Source of the DNA: an uncultured Bacteroidales bacterium
GTDB taxonomy: Bacteria; Bacteroidota; Bacteroidia; Bacteroidales; P3
DNA length: 64,000 nucleotides
Direction of reading: 5' to 3'
Assembly: GCA_900318175.1 (NCBI GenBank)
Contig: ONJQ01000004.1
Coordinates: 1 to 64,000, forward strand
How positions within the stretch are numbered: the stretch's first letter is position 1; each line of letters begins with the position of its first letter. The notes under the pieces were generated by a model. It had not been told where the DNA came from. It ran no database searches and saw only the letters and a program-made list of their open reading frames with translations. The translations under genes and the position numbers were made by a program. Shown in pieces: positions 17,007-26,057 of the stretch.

Positions 17007-17981
17007 ATGATTAGAAAATACTCTGCCACAATTATTTCTGTGGTTTTTGCCCTTGGCCTTTGCTGTGTCGTCGGGTCGGTTTCGTGTCGAAACAGTCGTG
17101 TCGCGCAGGCTGAAGATGTAATCCCTGCACAACCCGACTATGCCGACAGTACCCAATGGTATATCACCCAGCGCGATGCTCCAGTCGACCTTTTCTATAT
17201 CATCTCCACCGAGACGGGCGACTATACTATTGAAGGCATTCCCTGCCACTATGCCGACACCCGCAACGATAGCATCCGGCAGCTCCTCTTCGGCGAGATG
17301 CGACGAGTCGACCAGCTTCTTTCCGGCAGCCTTAACTACTACTCCCCCTACTACCGTCAGTGTACACTGCAGACCTTCACCTCCGACTCCCTTGTTGCCG
17401 CCCGCATGCCCATTGCCATGACCGACTGGCGCAAGGCCTTTGCCCACTATCTCGCTCACTTCAACCAAGGGCGTCCATTCATTCTGGCGGGCTTCAGTCA
17501 GGGGGCTCTTGCCGTGGTTGACCTCATCAAAAGCATGGATTCCTCGGTCTACAGCCGAATGGTGGCCGCCTATGTTATCGGCTGGCATGTCACCGACCGC
17601 GACCTTGCCGCCACGCCCTACCTCCGTCCGGCACAGGACAGTTCCGACCTCGGCGTCACCATCTGCTACAACACCGTCCGCGACAACAGCAGCGCCATCC
17701 CCATGATAAGCAACGGCAACCGTTTCGCCATCAATCCTGTGAACTGGAGCACTGACCCTAAACCCGCCACACTGGTCAGCCCCATCTCTCCTGACACCCT
17801 TACCGTCACTCTCGACACCGCCACCTTGCTATTGCAGGTTCTGGGCTACAGTGGAAAGGACTACATCATCCCCCTCATAGGCCGCGAAGGCAACTATCAC
17901 AGCCTCGAAATCTCCCTCTACCGGCAATCCCTCCGCCGTAACTTCGCCCTCCGCGCCAACGCCTTCATGGCGTTGCATTAA
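17007..17981 (+). CDS. DUF3089 alpha/beta-hydrolase-like lipoprotein or secreted protein
   Basis: 324 aa. The N-terminus has a membrane-spanning signal (SVVFALGLCCVVGSVSCRNS) whose final cysteine at about residue 27 could be lipidated. The family signature is clear: YYSPYYRQCTLQTF, then the nucleophile elbow RPFILAGFSQGALAVVDLI with Ser in GFSQG, and later VIGWHVTD. DUF3089 proteins are alpha/beta-hydrolases of unknown substrate. It is a single-gene unit on the plus strand, divergent from dnaE and convergent with the helicase gene. Confidence 0.85.
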   Translation: MIRKYSATIISVVFALGLCCVVGSVSCRNSRVAQAEDVIPAQPDYADSTQWYITQRDAPVDLFYIISTETGDYTIEGIPCHYADTRNDSIRQLLFGEMRRVDQLLSGSLNYYSPYYRQCTLQTFTSDSLVAARMPIAMTDWRKAFAHYLAHFNQGRPFILAGFSQGALAVVDLIKSMDSSVYSRMVAAYVIGWHVTDRDLAATPYLRPAQDSSDLGVTICYNTVRDNSSAIPMISNGNRFAINPVNWSTDPKPATLVSPISPDTLTVTLDTATLLLQVLGYSGKDYIIPLIGREGNYHSLEISLYRQSLRRNFALRANAFMALH

Positions 17982-17987
17982 TGCAGA

Positions 17988-18027
17988 AATGGGTTAATCC
18001 GTCAATCGATTCACGGATTAACCCATT
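17988..18027. repeat. Near-perfect palindrome, octamer-family intergenic repeat
   Basis: AATGGGTTAATCCGT pairs with ACGGATTAACCCATT around a 10-base loop, between two convergent gene ends. It may act as a two-way terminator. Its building block, TTAATCCG followed by TCAATC/TGAATC, also fits the octamer repeats at 28209-28285, 38216-38296 and 63562-63626. Confidence 0.75.
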
Positions 18028-18042
18028 GCCACACCAACGCGT

Positions 18043-20127
18043 TCAAAGGCGGCCAATTTTTCTCCCCAGCCGTGTGAAGGCTTTGCTCTCTTGGGGCGAC
18101 GCGCTCAGCATCTGCTCAAAGGCCTTTTCTGTGAGGTCCGTGTTGTTGAAGGCCATCACCAGCTTCTCATTCTCGTCCGTCTCGCTCTCCTCGGTGGTGG
18201 GCAAGGCCTTGCCGTTCTTCAGCGCCTCCGCCCTCAGCATGACGTATGCCGACAGGCATTCTGGGCATATCTTTATCAGCCGCTTGCAGATGGCCATGTT
18301 CGAGTTGCCAAGGCGCTCGTTGATTCTGGCCTCTAATAGAAGTTGCTTCATGTCGATGGTCTTCTTGTCGTCCGACTCCTGCGTCGCCATCATGATTTGA
18401 TAGTCCACATCGTAGGCATCTTCATAACGCTCCAAACAGTAGAGGGCGCGTTCCTTGACAAACATAGCCTCCAGACAGGCCTTCCGGTTCAGCACCATAT
18501 TGGCATACCCAATGGCATCCTCGTACCGCTCGCCGTACAGGCACAGCACGGCATTCAGGAAGTTGCACGTCATGCTGCAGTCCTTCAGCAGCTCCACCTC
18601 CTTCGTCTTGCCCATCAGACATCTGTCGTCCAGCATCACGTCGAACATCCTCTTGGCTACCAGAGCCGCGTTGCGGTAGTCGCCTTTACGGCACTTGTCC
18701 ACCACATATTTCAGGCAAGTGCCCACAGCACCATCATGGTCCTTGCTGGCAAGGTACTTGTATACCTCCTGCCCAATTTGCAACTCGTCGTCAATCATCT
18801 CAGTGTTGTTGTAGGAGTTGGCAAAAGCCCTGATTTCGGGATTCTGGATGATGTGGGAGGGTAGGAGAGGACGGCTCAGTGTCAGCCCTTCCAACGAGCG
18901 CATGCGGCTGATGGCCACGTATGCCTGACCTGGGGCAAAGGTGCCGCGCGTGAGGTCGAAGTGCATCCTGTCGAAGGTCATCCCCTGCGACTTGTGGATG
19001 GTGATAGCCCACGCCAGTTTCAACGGATACTGGGTAAACGTGCCCACCACCTGCGACTCCATCTTCTTTGTCTCTCTGTTATACACCCGCTCCAAACTCT
19101 CCCACACCGTCTGCGCCACATTCACCTCCGCGCCGTTCTCCAGTTTCACGGTGATGGTGTCCTCACTAAGGTTCGACACCTTGGCAATCGTGCCGTTGAT
19201 ACAATTATGTGAAATGTTCCGGCAGAACATCACCTGTGCACCCACCTTCAGTTTCAACTGTTCCGGCACGATAAAGTCTTTCGTGTTGAACTTGCCGTCC
19301 TTCTGACCCATATAGCAAAATTCTTCACCGTCCAACTCAGCCAGCTTCCGCTCATTCATCAGGTCTGCCCGCTTCCGATAAGCACTCAGAATAACCGAAT
19401 AGTCCTCTGTAGCATCTGAATAGTTCACGTGTTGGTTGAGCAGTTCAAGGTCTGCGGGGGTGCTCTCTCCGATTCGTAGCCGGTTCAGCACGTCAAGGAA
19501 TGCGCCATCCTTCTGGCGGTACACGGTACGAAACTCAATCTTGGGCAGGTTTATCCTCTTCAACACATGAGCCTTGTAGAAATAGGGTGTTCCCTTCTCC
19601 CACAAGTCGCACAACATGTCCTCGTCGGCAGGTTCCGACACCACAGGCGGCAGTTGGAACAGGTCGCCCACAAACACCACCTGCTTGCCGCCAAACGGCA
19701 TGTGGGTATGGAAGGCTGTGCGCAGAAACCTGTCCATCCCATCCACCAAGTCACATCGCACCATCGACACCTCGTCCACAATAATCGTGTCGATATGCTT
19801 CAACAGTATCTGCTTTTCCTCCGATACCCTCATCTGAGTATGGGGTCCTATCACCTCAAAAGGGAAGCCGAAAAACGAGTGTATCGTCTGCCCGCCTACA
19901 TTGATGGCGGCAATACCTGTCGGAGCCAGCACCAGGAAGTTCTTGTCTATCTCCTCCTGAATCATCTTGATGAAAGTGGACTTACCCGTACCCGCCTTAC
20001 CAGTGATAAACAGTGGTGTGTTGGTGTTAGCAATCAGGTCAAAAGCCTTCTGCTGGTCGGCATCCATCGTGAATGCCTTCTGCTCAACGACGTTAGTCTC
20101 GTCAACCTTAAATTCTGTATTTTCCAT
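18043..20127 (-). CDS. PIF1-like SF1B DNA helicase with C-terminal helical extension
   Basis: 694 aa. The helicase part covers about residues 20-430: Walker A FITGKAGTGKST (43-51), APTGIAAINVGGQTIHSFF, Walker B TIIVDEVSMV (113-122), the QLPPV motif, YRQKD, and the closing AWAITIHKSQGMTFDRMHFD and YVAISRMRSLEGL. The last 260 residues are a helical region rich in short repeats that looks TPR-like. PIF1 helicases unwind DNA 5' to 3'; this Bacteroidetes form is chromosomal and not linked to a mobile element here. A hairpin lies in its 5' leader at 20131-20186. The gene is GC-rich, unlike the block just upstream of it. Confidence 0.9.
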   Translation of the reverse strand: MENTEFKVDETNVVEQKAFTMDADQQKAFDLIANTNTPLFITGKAGTGKSTFIKMIQEEIDKNFLVLAPTGIAAINVGGQTIHSFFGFPFEVIGPHTQMRVSEEKQILLKHIDTIIVDEVSMVRCDLVDGMDRFLRTAFHTHMPFGGKQVVFVGDLFQLPPVVSEPADEDMLCDLWEKGTPYFYKAHVLKRINLPKIEFRTVYRQKDGAFLDVLNRLRIGESTPADLELLNQHVNYSDATEDYSVILSAYRKRADLMNERKLAELDGEEFCYMGQKDGKFNTKDFIVPEQLKLKVGAQVMFCRNISHNCINGTIAKVSNLSEDTITVKLENGAEVNVAQTVWESLERVYNRETKKMESQVVGTFTQYPLKLAWAITIHKSQGMTFDRMHFDLTRGTFAPGQAYVAISRMRSLEGLTLSRPLLPSHIIQNPEIRAFANSYNNTEMIDDELQIGQEVYKYLASKDHDGAVGTCLKYVVDKCRKGDYRNAALVAKRMFDVMLDDRCLMGKTKEVELLKDCSMTCNFLNAVLCLYGERYEDAIGYANMVLNRKACLEAMFVKERALYCLERYEDAYDVDYQIMMATQESDDKKTIDMKQLLLEARINERLGNSNMAICKRLIKICPECLSAYVMLRAEALKNGKALPTTEESETDENEKLVMAFNNTDLTEKAFEQMLSASPQESKAFTRLGRKIGRL

Positions 20128-20130
20128 TTT

Positions 20131-20186
20131 GTTAACCTTTTTGTTTGTTTCTATCCGTTAATGACAGAAACACACAAAAGGTTAAC
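20131..20186. repeat. Inverted repeat in the leader of the PIF1-like gene
   Basis: GTTAACCTTTTTGTTTGTTT (from 20131) pairs imperfectly with the bases ending AAAAGGTTAAC at 20186. It lies 4-59 bases before the start codon and could hide or expose the ribosome site. Confidence 0.5.
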
Positions 20187-20200
20187 AACTGGTACACATA

Positions 20201-20509
20201 TTAATCAATAGTATATGAAAAATAGCAGGTACTTTCCTTCAGTTCATCGCTATTCACCCCTGGACCAAATGCGATATTGTAAGGAAAGTAATGTACTTCG
20301 CACCAATGCTTTTGTTTTATCATCCTCTTTATTGACCTCACCCAATTCTCAACCATTTTTTTATCCATTGGAGGATTAATAAACACATCAAGATTCGCAC
20401 CTTTCCCTTCACTAATTACTTCATTAATCTTAGAACATAATACATCGCATTCTATAGGATTCCCTTGTTTACTCGTTGTGAACTTTATCGAAAAAACTAT
20501 ATCTTTCAT
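20201..20509 (-). CDS. Small protein of unknown function beside the CHAT operon
   Basis: 102 aa, not recognised. It begins MKDIVFSIKFTTSKQGNPIE, is soluble, and has no signal peptide; it looks like a mixed alpha/beta domain with the segments LDVFINPPMDKKMVENW and WCEVHYFPYNIAFGPG. Base composition matches the AT-rich caspase/CHAT block rather than the GC-rich helicase gene on its other side. It follows the CHAT gene by 154 bases and has its own TATCTTTG box at 20610-20617, so it is probably a separate transcript. Confidence 0.65.
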   Translation of the reverse strand: MKDIVFSIKFTTSKQGNPIECDVLCSKINEVISEGKGANLDVFINPPMDKKMVENWVRSIKRMIKQKHWCEVHYFPYNIAFGPGVNSDELKESTCYFSYTID

Positions 20510-20609
20510 CTTTGAAAAGTTTTAATTATTAATATTTTATTACTTTGTTTGTCATTTGGAGAAACACCTACTGCAGTAGTGTTTTGATTTTTGATTCCAA
20601 ATTCCAACG

Positions 20610-20617
20610 CAAAGATA
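20610..20617 (-). promoter_or_regulatory. -7 box of the 102-aa gene
   Basis: TATCTTTG on the minus strand, about 100 bases before the start at 20509. Confidence 0.5.
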
Positions 20618-20663
20618 TATTACTTTTTCAGAAACGACAAAAGATATTGTCTGATATATTATT

Positions 20664-23600
20664 CTAATCTAGCAAAACAAATGAAGCCCAGTAATTTGCA
20701 TCTTGATATTTTTCTTTCATCGTATGGGTTGCATAGGTATAGGATTCATGTTTCGAATAGCCTTTTACCAATTTCTCATAAAACAGATCCATGAACTCTG
20801 AAGTGGCTTTATCATCAATTTTCCAGAGACTCATTAAGATAGACCCAACACCAGCCTTTTTGAAAGCTCGTTGCAAGCCGAATATTCCATCAAGCATGTC
20901 ATCGCCAAGCCCTGTTTCGCAAGCAGACAATACAACAAGGTTAACATTATGTAAATCAAGCTTTGATATCTCATAGGCGGTTAATATTCCATCGTTTATA
21001 TCAACACCAAAAGTAGAATCAGTCCATGCATTTTGACCTCCAGACATAATTAAACCAGAGTAGAATAGTTCATCTTGAACATTCTTCGTACTCTCACTAT
21101 TAGCAAAATAAGGAATGGCTTCTCTTTGACCTCGAGGAATATAATAGCCGTGAGAAGCAACATGAATAATATCAGCATTTGTGCCATCAAGAGCCTTAAA
21201 TAGTGCTTCTGTAGCACCCTTCCCCACATTTGCTGTAATGCTTATATTGTTCTCTGAAAACAATTCTTTTAGTCGGTTGATTTCGTACTGGGTGTTTTTT
21301 AGATACGACCAATTGCCTCTTGTATTTAAACTATCCAATACAGTTTGGGCATTATCGTAGTCAATGTCACCAAAAGAAACTACATAGGCTGGCTTATATT
21401 CATTAGATGGGAAAAGAACATTTTTTGTTGAAGAAACCCGATACAAATTGAATCTTTGTAAAGCAGTCTGCCCCGTATTATCAGTAAGTAATTCAATATT
21501 CATTAGGTTCAATAAACCCATCGGAGAAAAAAAGATACTCTCTTTCCCATCCAAATATTGTTGAAGTTTGCCCCAAATCTTTGAATACAAAACCTTTCCT
21601 TGCTCTGTGTCATACGATTTAGGTTGATAATTATATACATCCAATAATTCTTCTTCATCAAACAAATCAACAAAAGATGGGGCATGGTTATTGTTGCTCA
21701 AAACAATTGCCCCATAATGTGGAATAAGGTCAGCATTACTCCAAGCATAACCATTTTTATAATACTTGACAAATTCTATGCAAGCTTCTTCTTTATGAAG
21801 CCCCCTCTGAACATCTTTCCAATGAACTCTTAACTGTTTTCTGTTGGTCTCTGCTAAAATCTGGCGTTCCAATTTCTCGTACTGATGTAAAGTTTGCCAC
21901 CTTTGAATGTCATCTGTTATATCATAAATACTATCACGTAATTGTTCTAATCTATGAATAACTATTGACTGATTTGAATCTCCATCTGTTTGTAAAATAT
22001 GTGCAGTGTGACTCAACAATAAACCTTTCATTAATAGGGCTGCATCATATGCAACACCACAACTGATCTCATCTTTAGGATTCCAAGATGTCCATTCGGG
22101 AATTTGATACAATGAACTCCCATGACTTGCCATATAATTGCTAGACTCAATTACCCCAAGGACAGGCAGTATTTCTATGATTTCTTTCTCCAACCTATTA
22201 TAAAATAGTGGCAGGTATCGGTGTAAGCCTACAGTATCACAAAGATATGATGATTTTAATACTAAACTTTCAAAATATGCACTCCCATAATGATTCCAAG
22301 TAGACTCATCTAATATATTCAACGCCTTTTGATCGTATTCATAAGACTTTTGTAATTGCCCCAACCTTTGGTAATAATTGGCCCAAGCAGCATAAAGACT
22401 TCTCAATAGTTCTGCATACGACTCATTTCTTTTAATAGTTTCTTTATAAGTAGTGATATAATTACCAGCACTAGTCAGATATGATTTTGCCGAATCCCTG
22501 TAATCAGTAATACTATCCATTAGCATTGAGTAGGCCTTCCCAATATCTAACAATAAGCTGGCATTTGATTCTGGTGAGCTTTCCTCGGAAAAATACAACG
22601 CTATATCCTTATATTCGAGAATTTTTTCTGGTTGATTGCAGAGTTCATATAGAAAATATACTGACCAGTCAGATTTGGTATGTTGCCATCCTAATTTAGC
22701 ACGAACAATAATTTCTCTAAGTCTTAACGCTGCTGCCAACTTAAATTGACCCGATTCAAAATAGTTAGAAGCTAACACGTCAATAATATCACAATAATCA
22801 AAGTCTTCTTTATAATTAAATAATACTCCGAATGCTTTGTCGCTATATTCTCTACACAATGCATACTCATGTATCATTGAATAATTCCGTCCAATGCCTG
22901 CATTACATGCAGCAATTTTTTGTGAAAGTGTATCATTTAATGCAAGTAGTGGTTGTAAAATATCTATTGCTTTCTTGTATAGTTCATTTGATTCCTTGTA
23001 TTCTTTCTTCTGAGCACTTATTGTTTGGGCAAAAGACATTAACTCGCCAACGTATTCTAACTCATATTCTAAAATCTGTGCCTTGTATTGGCTCGTATCT
23101 AAACTACAGACATATTGTCTATTGTTCAAATACCATTTTTCTATCTCGCCAATTTTATTTTCTACAAGATGTCCGTTATTATCTAAACTATTAAAAATTC
23201 GATTTGCTAAAAACCAATGACTAATTTTGTTATACTGAATAACCTGAACTTTTTCTACTGGTAGCCGTTTTATAACGTCAAGACTGTTTTGTAAGATGTA
23301 TATTGAATCTGCATATCCACCTACACCCCGACACTCTCCAAGAATATAGGCTAACTCAGTCGTATAATATGGTAGCATTTCTGGGAGTTTCTTCTCCATT
23401 TTTCTTAGAAAAGTCAAAAGAAATGGTACAGCCTCATCTGTCCTTTGAATACGCCTAGCCAAGCTAATGGCAACATACCAATGCTCAAAGTATCCTTCTG
23501 GGGTTAACCCATAGTCATAGAATTCGTCAATATGTTCATCTAATAACAAGCAACATCTTCGTTTCAGCTCATATGATACCGAAAAATCCTCTTGATCAAA

Positions 23601-23777
23601 ATAATAGTCACTCGCATTGGTAAGCAAATTGAACGCATTTACAAGTTGGCTATGTTCTAAATAATAATCAACTAAATCATTTACTTCTTTCAAGTCGTAT
23701 TGCTGAGCTTGTAAATAATGCCCACAACCAATTAGACTTAATAGACAAAATATGGTACGGATTTTTTTAATAATCAT
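20664..23777 (-). CDS. Secreted TPR protein with C-terminal CHAT protease domain
   Basis: 1037 aa from the chosen ATG (an ATG 33 bases upstream is possible but would put a polar segment before the signal peptide and overlap the previous gene). The signal peptide is IRTIFCLLSLIGCGHYLQAQ. Residues 25-650 are helical repeats of TPR type (for example AWANYYQRLGQLQKSYEYDQ). The last 300 residues are a CHAT domain, a clan CD cysteine protease related to caspases: the catalytic His lies in IIHVASHGYY (about residue 876), the Cys in LVVLSACETGLGDDM (about 953), and the typical end is VGSILMSLWKIDD with YWASFVLLD. It is the last gene of the caspase/sigma/anti-sigma operon, 10 bases after the anti-sigma-like gene. 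Both catalytic residues are intact. The substrate is unknown; a target cleaved in the periplasm or at the surface is inferred from the signal peptide. Confidence 0.88.
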   Translation of the reverse strand: MIIKKIRTIFCLLSLIGCGHYLQAQQYDLKEVNDLVDYYLEHSQLVNAFNLLTNASDYYFDQEDFSVSYELKRRCCLLLDEHIDEFYDYGLTPEGYFEHWYVAISLARRIQRTDEAVPFLLTFLRKMEKKLPEMLPYYTTELAYILGECRGVGGYADSIYILQNSLDVIKRLPVEKVQVIQYNKISHWFLANRIFNSLDNNGHLVENKIGEIEKWYLNNRQYVCSLDTSQYKAQILEYELEYVGELMSFAQTISAQKKEYKESNELYKKAIDILQPLLALNDTLSQKIAACNAGIGRNYSMIHEYALCREYSDKAFGVLFNYKEDFDYCDIIDVLASNYFESGQFKLAAALRLREIIVRAKLGWQHTKSDWSVYFLYELCNQPEKILEYKDIALYFSEESSPESNASLLLDIGKAYSMLMDSITDYRDSAKSYLTSAGNYITTYKETIKRNESYAELLRSLYAAWANYYQRLGQLQKSYEYDQKALNILDESTWNHYGSAYFESLVLKSSYLCDTVGLHRYLPLFYNRLEKEIIEILPVLGVIESSNYMASHGSSLYQIPEWTSWNPKDEISCGVAYDAALLMKGLLLSHTAHILQTDGDSNQSIVIHRLEQLRDSIYDITDDIQRWQTLHQYEKLERQILAETNRKQLRVHWKDVQRGLHKEEACIEFVKYYKNGYAWSNADLIPHYGAIVLSNNNHAPSFVDLFDEEELLDVYNYQPKSYDTEQGKVLYSKIWGKLQQYLDGKESIFFSPMGLLNLMNIELLTDNTGQTALQRFNLYRVSSTKNVLFPSNEYKPAYVVSFGDIDYDNAQTVLDSLNTRGNWSYLKNTQYEINRLKELFSENNISITANVGKGATEALFKALDGTNADIIHVASHGYYIPRGQREAIPYFANSESTKNVQDELFYSGLIMSGGQNAWTDSTFGVDINDGILTAYEISKLDLHNVNLVVLSACETGLGDDMLDGIFGLQRAFKKAGVGSILMSLWKIDDKATSEFMDLFYEKLVKGYSKHESYTYATHTMKEKYQDANYWASFVLLD

Positions 23778-23787
23778 AAAATAACCA

Positions 23788-24459
23788 TTAAATTTTGTGC
23801 AATAATTCATCTACTATATTGCATATCTGATTATCTGTAGAATAATCAGCCTTCATCCGTTCAAGTACCATCCTTGCCTCTTTCTTATCATATTTAAGTA
23901 GATATGCATTTGCAAGATTCCATCCAATATAAGGAGCATAGGTTGTGTATTCATTGTATGTATCACTTTGTGATTGTTGCCAGAGTACATCAAGCTGTTC
24001 AATGGTATTGTCTATATCTCTATTGTTGGCGACATTGTCAAAAAGCACGGTTAACTGTTCAAATACCTCATCATCTTCTTCTCCCCGGATTTCTGTTGAT
24101 AACGGAAATGCTGTTGCATATTCTTTACCTAAACTGACCGTGGAAGAGTAGTCATAAGTATAGTAACCTACCGTAATCAGCAACGCAAAACTTGCTGCAA
24201 TAGAAAGCCAACGCGTTGGTCGAGTCTTTTTCTTTGAGGAGCCTCTCATCTCCTCAACTAGTTTTCTGTCTTGTTCAGAACCTAAAGCATTCATTGCCTT
24301 GATGGTTCTTGCTATAGCCTCTGTTTGATTCCTCAGGGTCTCATCACTTTGTATATCCTTTTCAAATAGAGTCTCCTCATCAGGTGTCATCTCTCCATGA
24401 AGATAGCGAGTTATTCTCTCTTCATTCTCTTGCAGTATGTCATCCTTATTACTGTCCAT
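23788..24459 (-). CDS. Anti-sigma-factor-like single-pass membrane protein
   Basis: 223 aa. The cytoplasmic N-terminus (residues 1-80) has the layout common to anti-sigma proteins of this phylum: ERITRYLHGEMTPDEETLFE. A single membrane helix follows (WLSIAASFALLITVGYYTY, about 83-102). The periplasmic part is helical and TPR-like (YIGWNLANAYLLKYDKKEAR). It lies 20 bases after an ECF sigma gene and 10 bases before the CHAT gene. The inferred job is to hold the sigma factor at the membrane and release it on a periplasmic signal, possibly through cleavage. No zinc-binding HxxxCxxC motif is present, so the call rests on layout and context. Confidence 0.7.
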   Translation of the reverse strand: MDSNKDDILQENEERITRYLHGEMTPDEETLFEKDIQSDETLRNQTEAIARTIKAMNALGSEQDRKLVEEMRGSSKKKTRPTRWLSIAASFALLITVGYYTYDYSSTVSLGKEYATAFPLSTEIRGEEDDEVFEQLTVLFDNVANNRDIDNTIEQLDVLWQQSQSDTYNEYTTYAPYIGWNLANAYLLKYDKKEARMVLERMKADYSTDNQICNIVDELLHKI

Positions 24460-24479
24460 AGTTTTTTGCTTTTACCCAT

Positions 24480-25070
24480 TTATAATGCTTTCACTGCCAC
24501 CTCATAGTTCTTCCGGAATTTTTCTTGACAACGATGCTTGGTGACTTTGGCGACACTTTCACTGGCATAATGGAACATTTGTGCAATGACTTTCATTGAC
24601 AATGCATCACGATAGTATGACCAAAGCAATTTATCGCATGGCGGTGGCAATTGCTTCACCATATCCAGTACAATACCATCTCTTTTGTTTACTCTTTTTT
24701 CATCCTTGTCAATTATGTCAAGAAGTCTTTCTGCCTTATTCAATAACGTGTTATATCTTTCCCCATTTGCTTCAATTGAATAGTCTTCTATATACACTAT
24801 TTGTGCTTTCCCGTTTGCCCTAAGTTGTTCATGCGCCTTATTGTTGCAGATGCCAATAAAGTATGTGTATAGAGAGGATGTTAGATTGTCTAGTTTGCCA
24901 TCTATGGCAGCACGATATAGCACAATTGAAGCTTCTTGAAACACATCTTCACTATCTTCTTTGCTCAAAGAAAACGTTTTCTGCAAATAAGAGAGTGTAC
25001 GGCTCTGATACTCTTTGGCAAAGTCGTTTAATACCTTATCCTGTTTACGATTCAATGCAATTGTGGCCAT
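24480..25070 (-). CDS. ECF-type sigma-70 family RNA polymerase sigma factor
   Basis: 196 aa. Region 2 is visible as FSLSKEDSEDVFQEASIVLY and LTSSLYTYFIGICNNKAHEQ (about residues 34-85). Region 4 covers about 130-190: LDMVKQLPPPCDKLLWSYYR, then the helix-turn-helix SMKVIAQMFHYASESVAKVT. The linker is longer than usual for ECF factors. The start codon follows the caspase stop codon after a single base (TAG-T-ATG), so the two are translationally coupled. The sigma gene lies inside the operon it may control. No second, ECF-type promoter consensus was recognisable by eye. Confidence 0.85.
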   Translation of the reverse strand: MATIALNRKQDKVLNDFAKEYQSRTLSYLQKTFSLSKEDSEDVFQEASIVLYRAAIDGKLDNLTSSLYTYFIGICNNKAHEQLRANGKAQIVYIEDYSIEANGERYNTLLNKAERLLDIIDKDEKRVNKRDGIVLDMVKQLPPPCDKLLWSYYRDALSMKVIAQMFHYASESVAKVTKHRCQEKFRKNYEVAVKAL

Positions 25071-25071
25071 A

Positions 25072-25974
25072 CTATTTTGAACTTTCTACTACCATGTGTT
25101 GCCTAATCAGCCGCACATCCATATCCATAGCTTTCCGTACATTCTCTATCCAATTAATGTCATAGGATAGGGGCTGGGTTAACAATTGTTGGGAAATAAA
25201 ATACGATATTGGTCCATAATACTTGCCATCCTGTTTGATTTCAGTATTCACTTCATACGACCGACAGGCTTCTAACATATAAATTGGAGACAAACAGGCT
25301 GAATTCTTTATCCTAATGTTTCCTCGTTTGTCTATCCGTGGGGCATAGTTTTTGCCACTCTTACTAAAGCCTATATCGGTACCTCGAACAAAGATACTAT
25401 CTTCCACTGCATCACCCCGATAAGACGACCCTGCATGACAAGCATCAATAACAACATATAGGATTCCTCTTTGTCCAATCTTCTCTCGAATGGCATTTAG
25501 GTATTCATTAAGTTCATCATCAGGCAAATGTTTCTCTCCTGCGTAAACATTAATTTTATAGCGTCTTTGTGCGTCATAAGGTATAAACGCCTCATCCCAA
25601 CCATCCTCTTCATCTCCACTCTCATCCTCAACAGCTTGTCCATGCCCTGAAAAGTGGACATACACGATATCACCCTCTCGCACCTCATCCTTTAACTTGA
25701 CAAGACTCTTTGTAATGGCCTTATATGTCGCAGTCTTATCCTGCAATGTATTGATACGAAATCCCTGCTTCTTTAATATCGGTTTGATTAGCTGAACATC
25801 ATTTACGCCATGAATCTTTGGCCATGATGCATCATTGTCAGTATATTGCGGGTAATCCGAGATTCCAACCAACAAGGCATGTCTCTCTTGTGCCGTTAAT
25901 GTCAATGGCTGTGGCACTATACACGTCATTATCATGATTACCACGTTCAAGAGTATGGATCTATTTGAACTCAT
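25072..25974 (-). CDS. Secreted caspase-family (peptidase C14) protein
   Basis: 300 aa from the chosen start, which gives a clean signal peptide (SILLNVVIMIMTCIVPQPLT, cleaved near TAQ). The upstream in-frame codons reach 26091 but cross the promoter box. The p20-like fold is clear: RHALLVGISDYPQY, IVYVHFSGHGQAVED with His111, and ILYVVIDACHAGSSYRG with Cys179, forming the catalytic dyad. An acidic loop (EDESGDEEDGWDE) after the His resembles metal-binding acidic loops in metacaspase-like enzymes. The C-terminal part contains a conserved-looking SACLSPIYMLEACRSYEVN, a surface that may bind substrate. It is the first gene of the operon with the sigma factor, anti-sigma-like protein and CHAT protease. 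Bacterial caspases of this type cut after Arg/Lys or Asp; specificity here is not known. Confidence 0.88.
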   Translation of the reverse strand: MSSNRSILLNVVIMIMTCIVPQPLTLTAQERHALLVGISDYPQYTDNDASWPKIHGVNDVQLIKPILKKQGFRINTLQDKTATYKAITKSLVKLKDEVREGDIVYVHFSGHGQAVEDESGDEEDGWDEAFIPYDAQRRYKINVYAGEKHLPDDELNEYLNAIREKIGQRGILYVVIDACHAGSSYRGDAVEDSIFVRGTDIGFSKSGKNYAPRIDKRGNIRIKNSACLSPIYMLEACRSYEVNTEIKQDGKYYGPISYFISQQLLTQPLSYDINWIENVRKAMDMDVRLIRQHMVVESSK

Positions 25975-26049
25975 CTGGCTCGGATTGTTTGTTTCTGTTT
26001 TATTATCGGCAGTTCTCCAAATTGTTCTTCTATCTTTCAAAAGCAATTG

Positions 26050-26057
26050 CAAAGATA
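26050..26057 (-). promoter_or_regulatory. -7 box of the caspase/sigma/CHAT operon
   Basis: TATCTTTG on the minus strand, about 76 bases before the caspase ATG at 25974. It is the housekeeping type, so basal expression should not need the operon's own sigma factor. Confidence 0.6.

Noticed and set aside
20664-25974. Classic abortive-infection module
   Set aside because: Both proteases carry signal peptides and would act outside the cytoplasm, and the operon has sigma/anti-sigma regulators rather than a phage sensor. A defence role is not excluded but is not what the layout shows.
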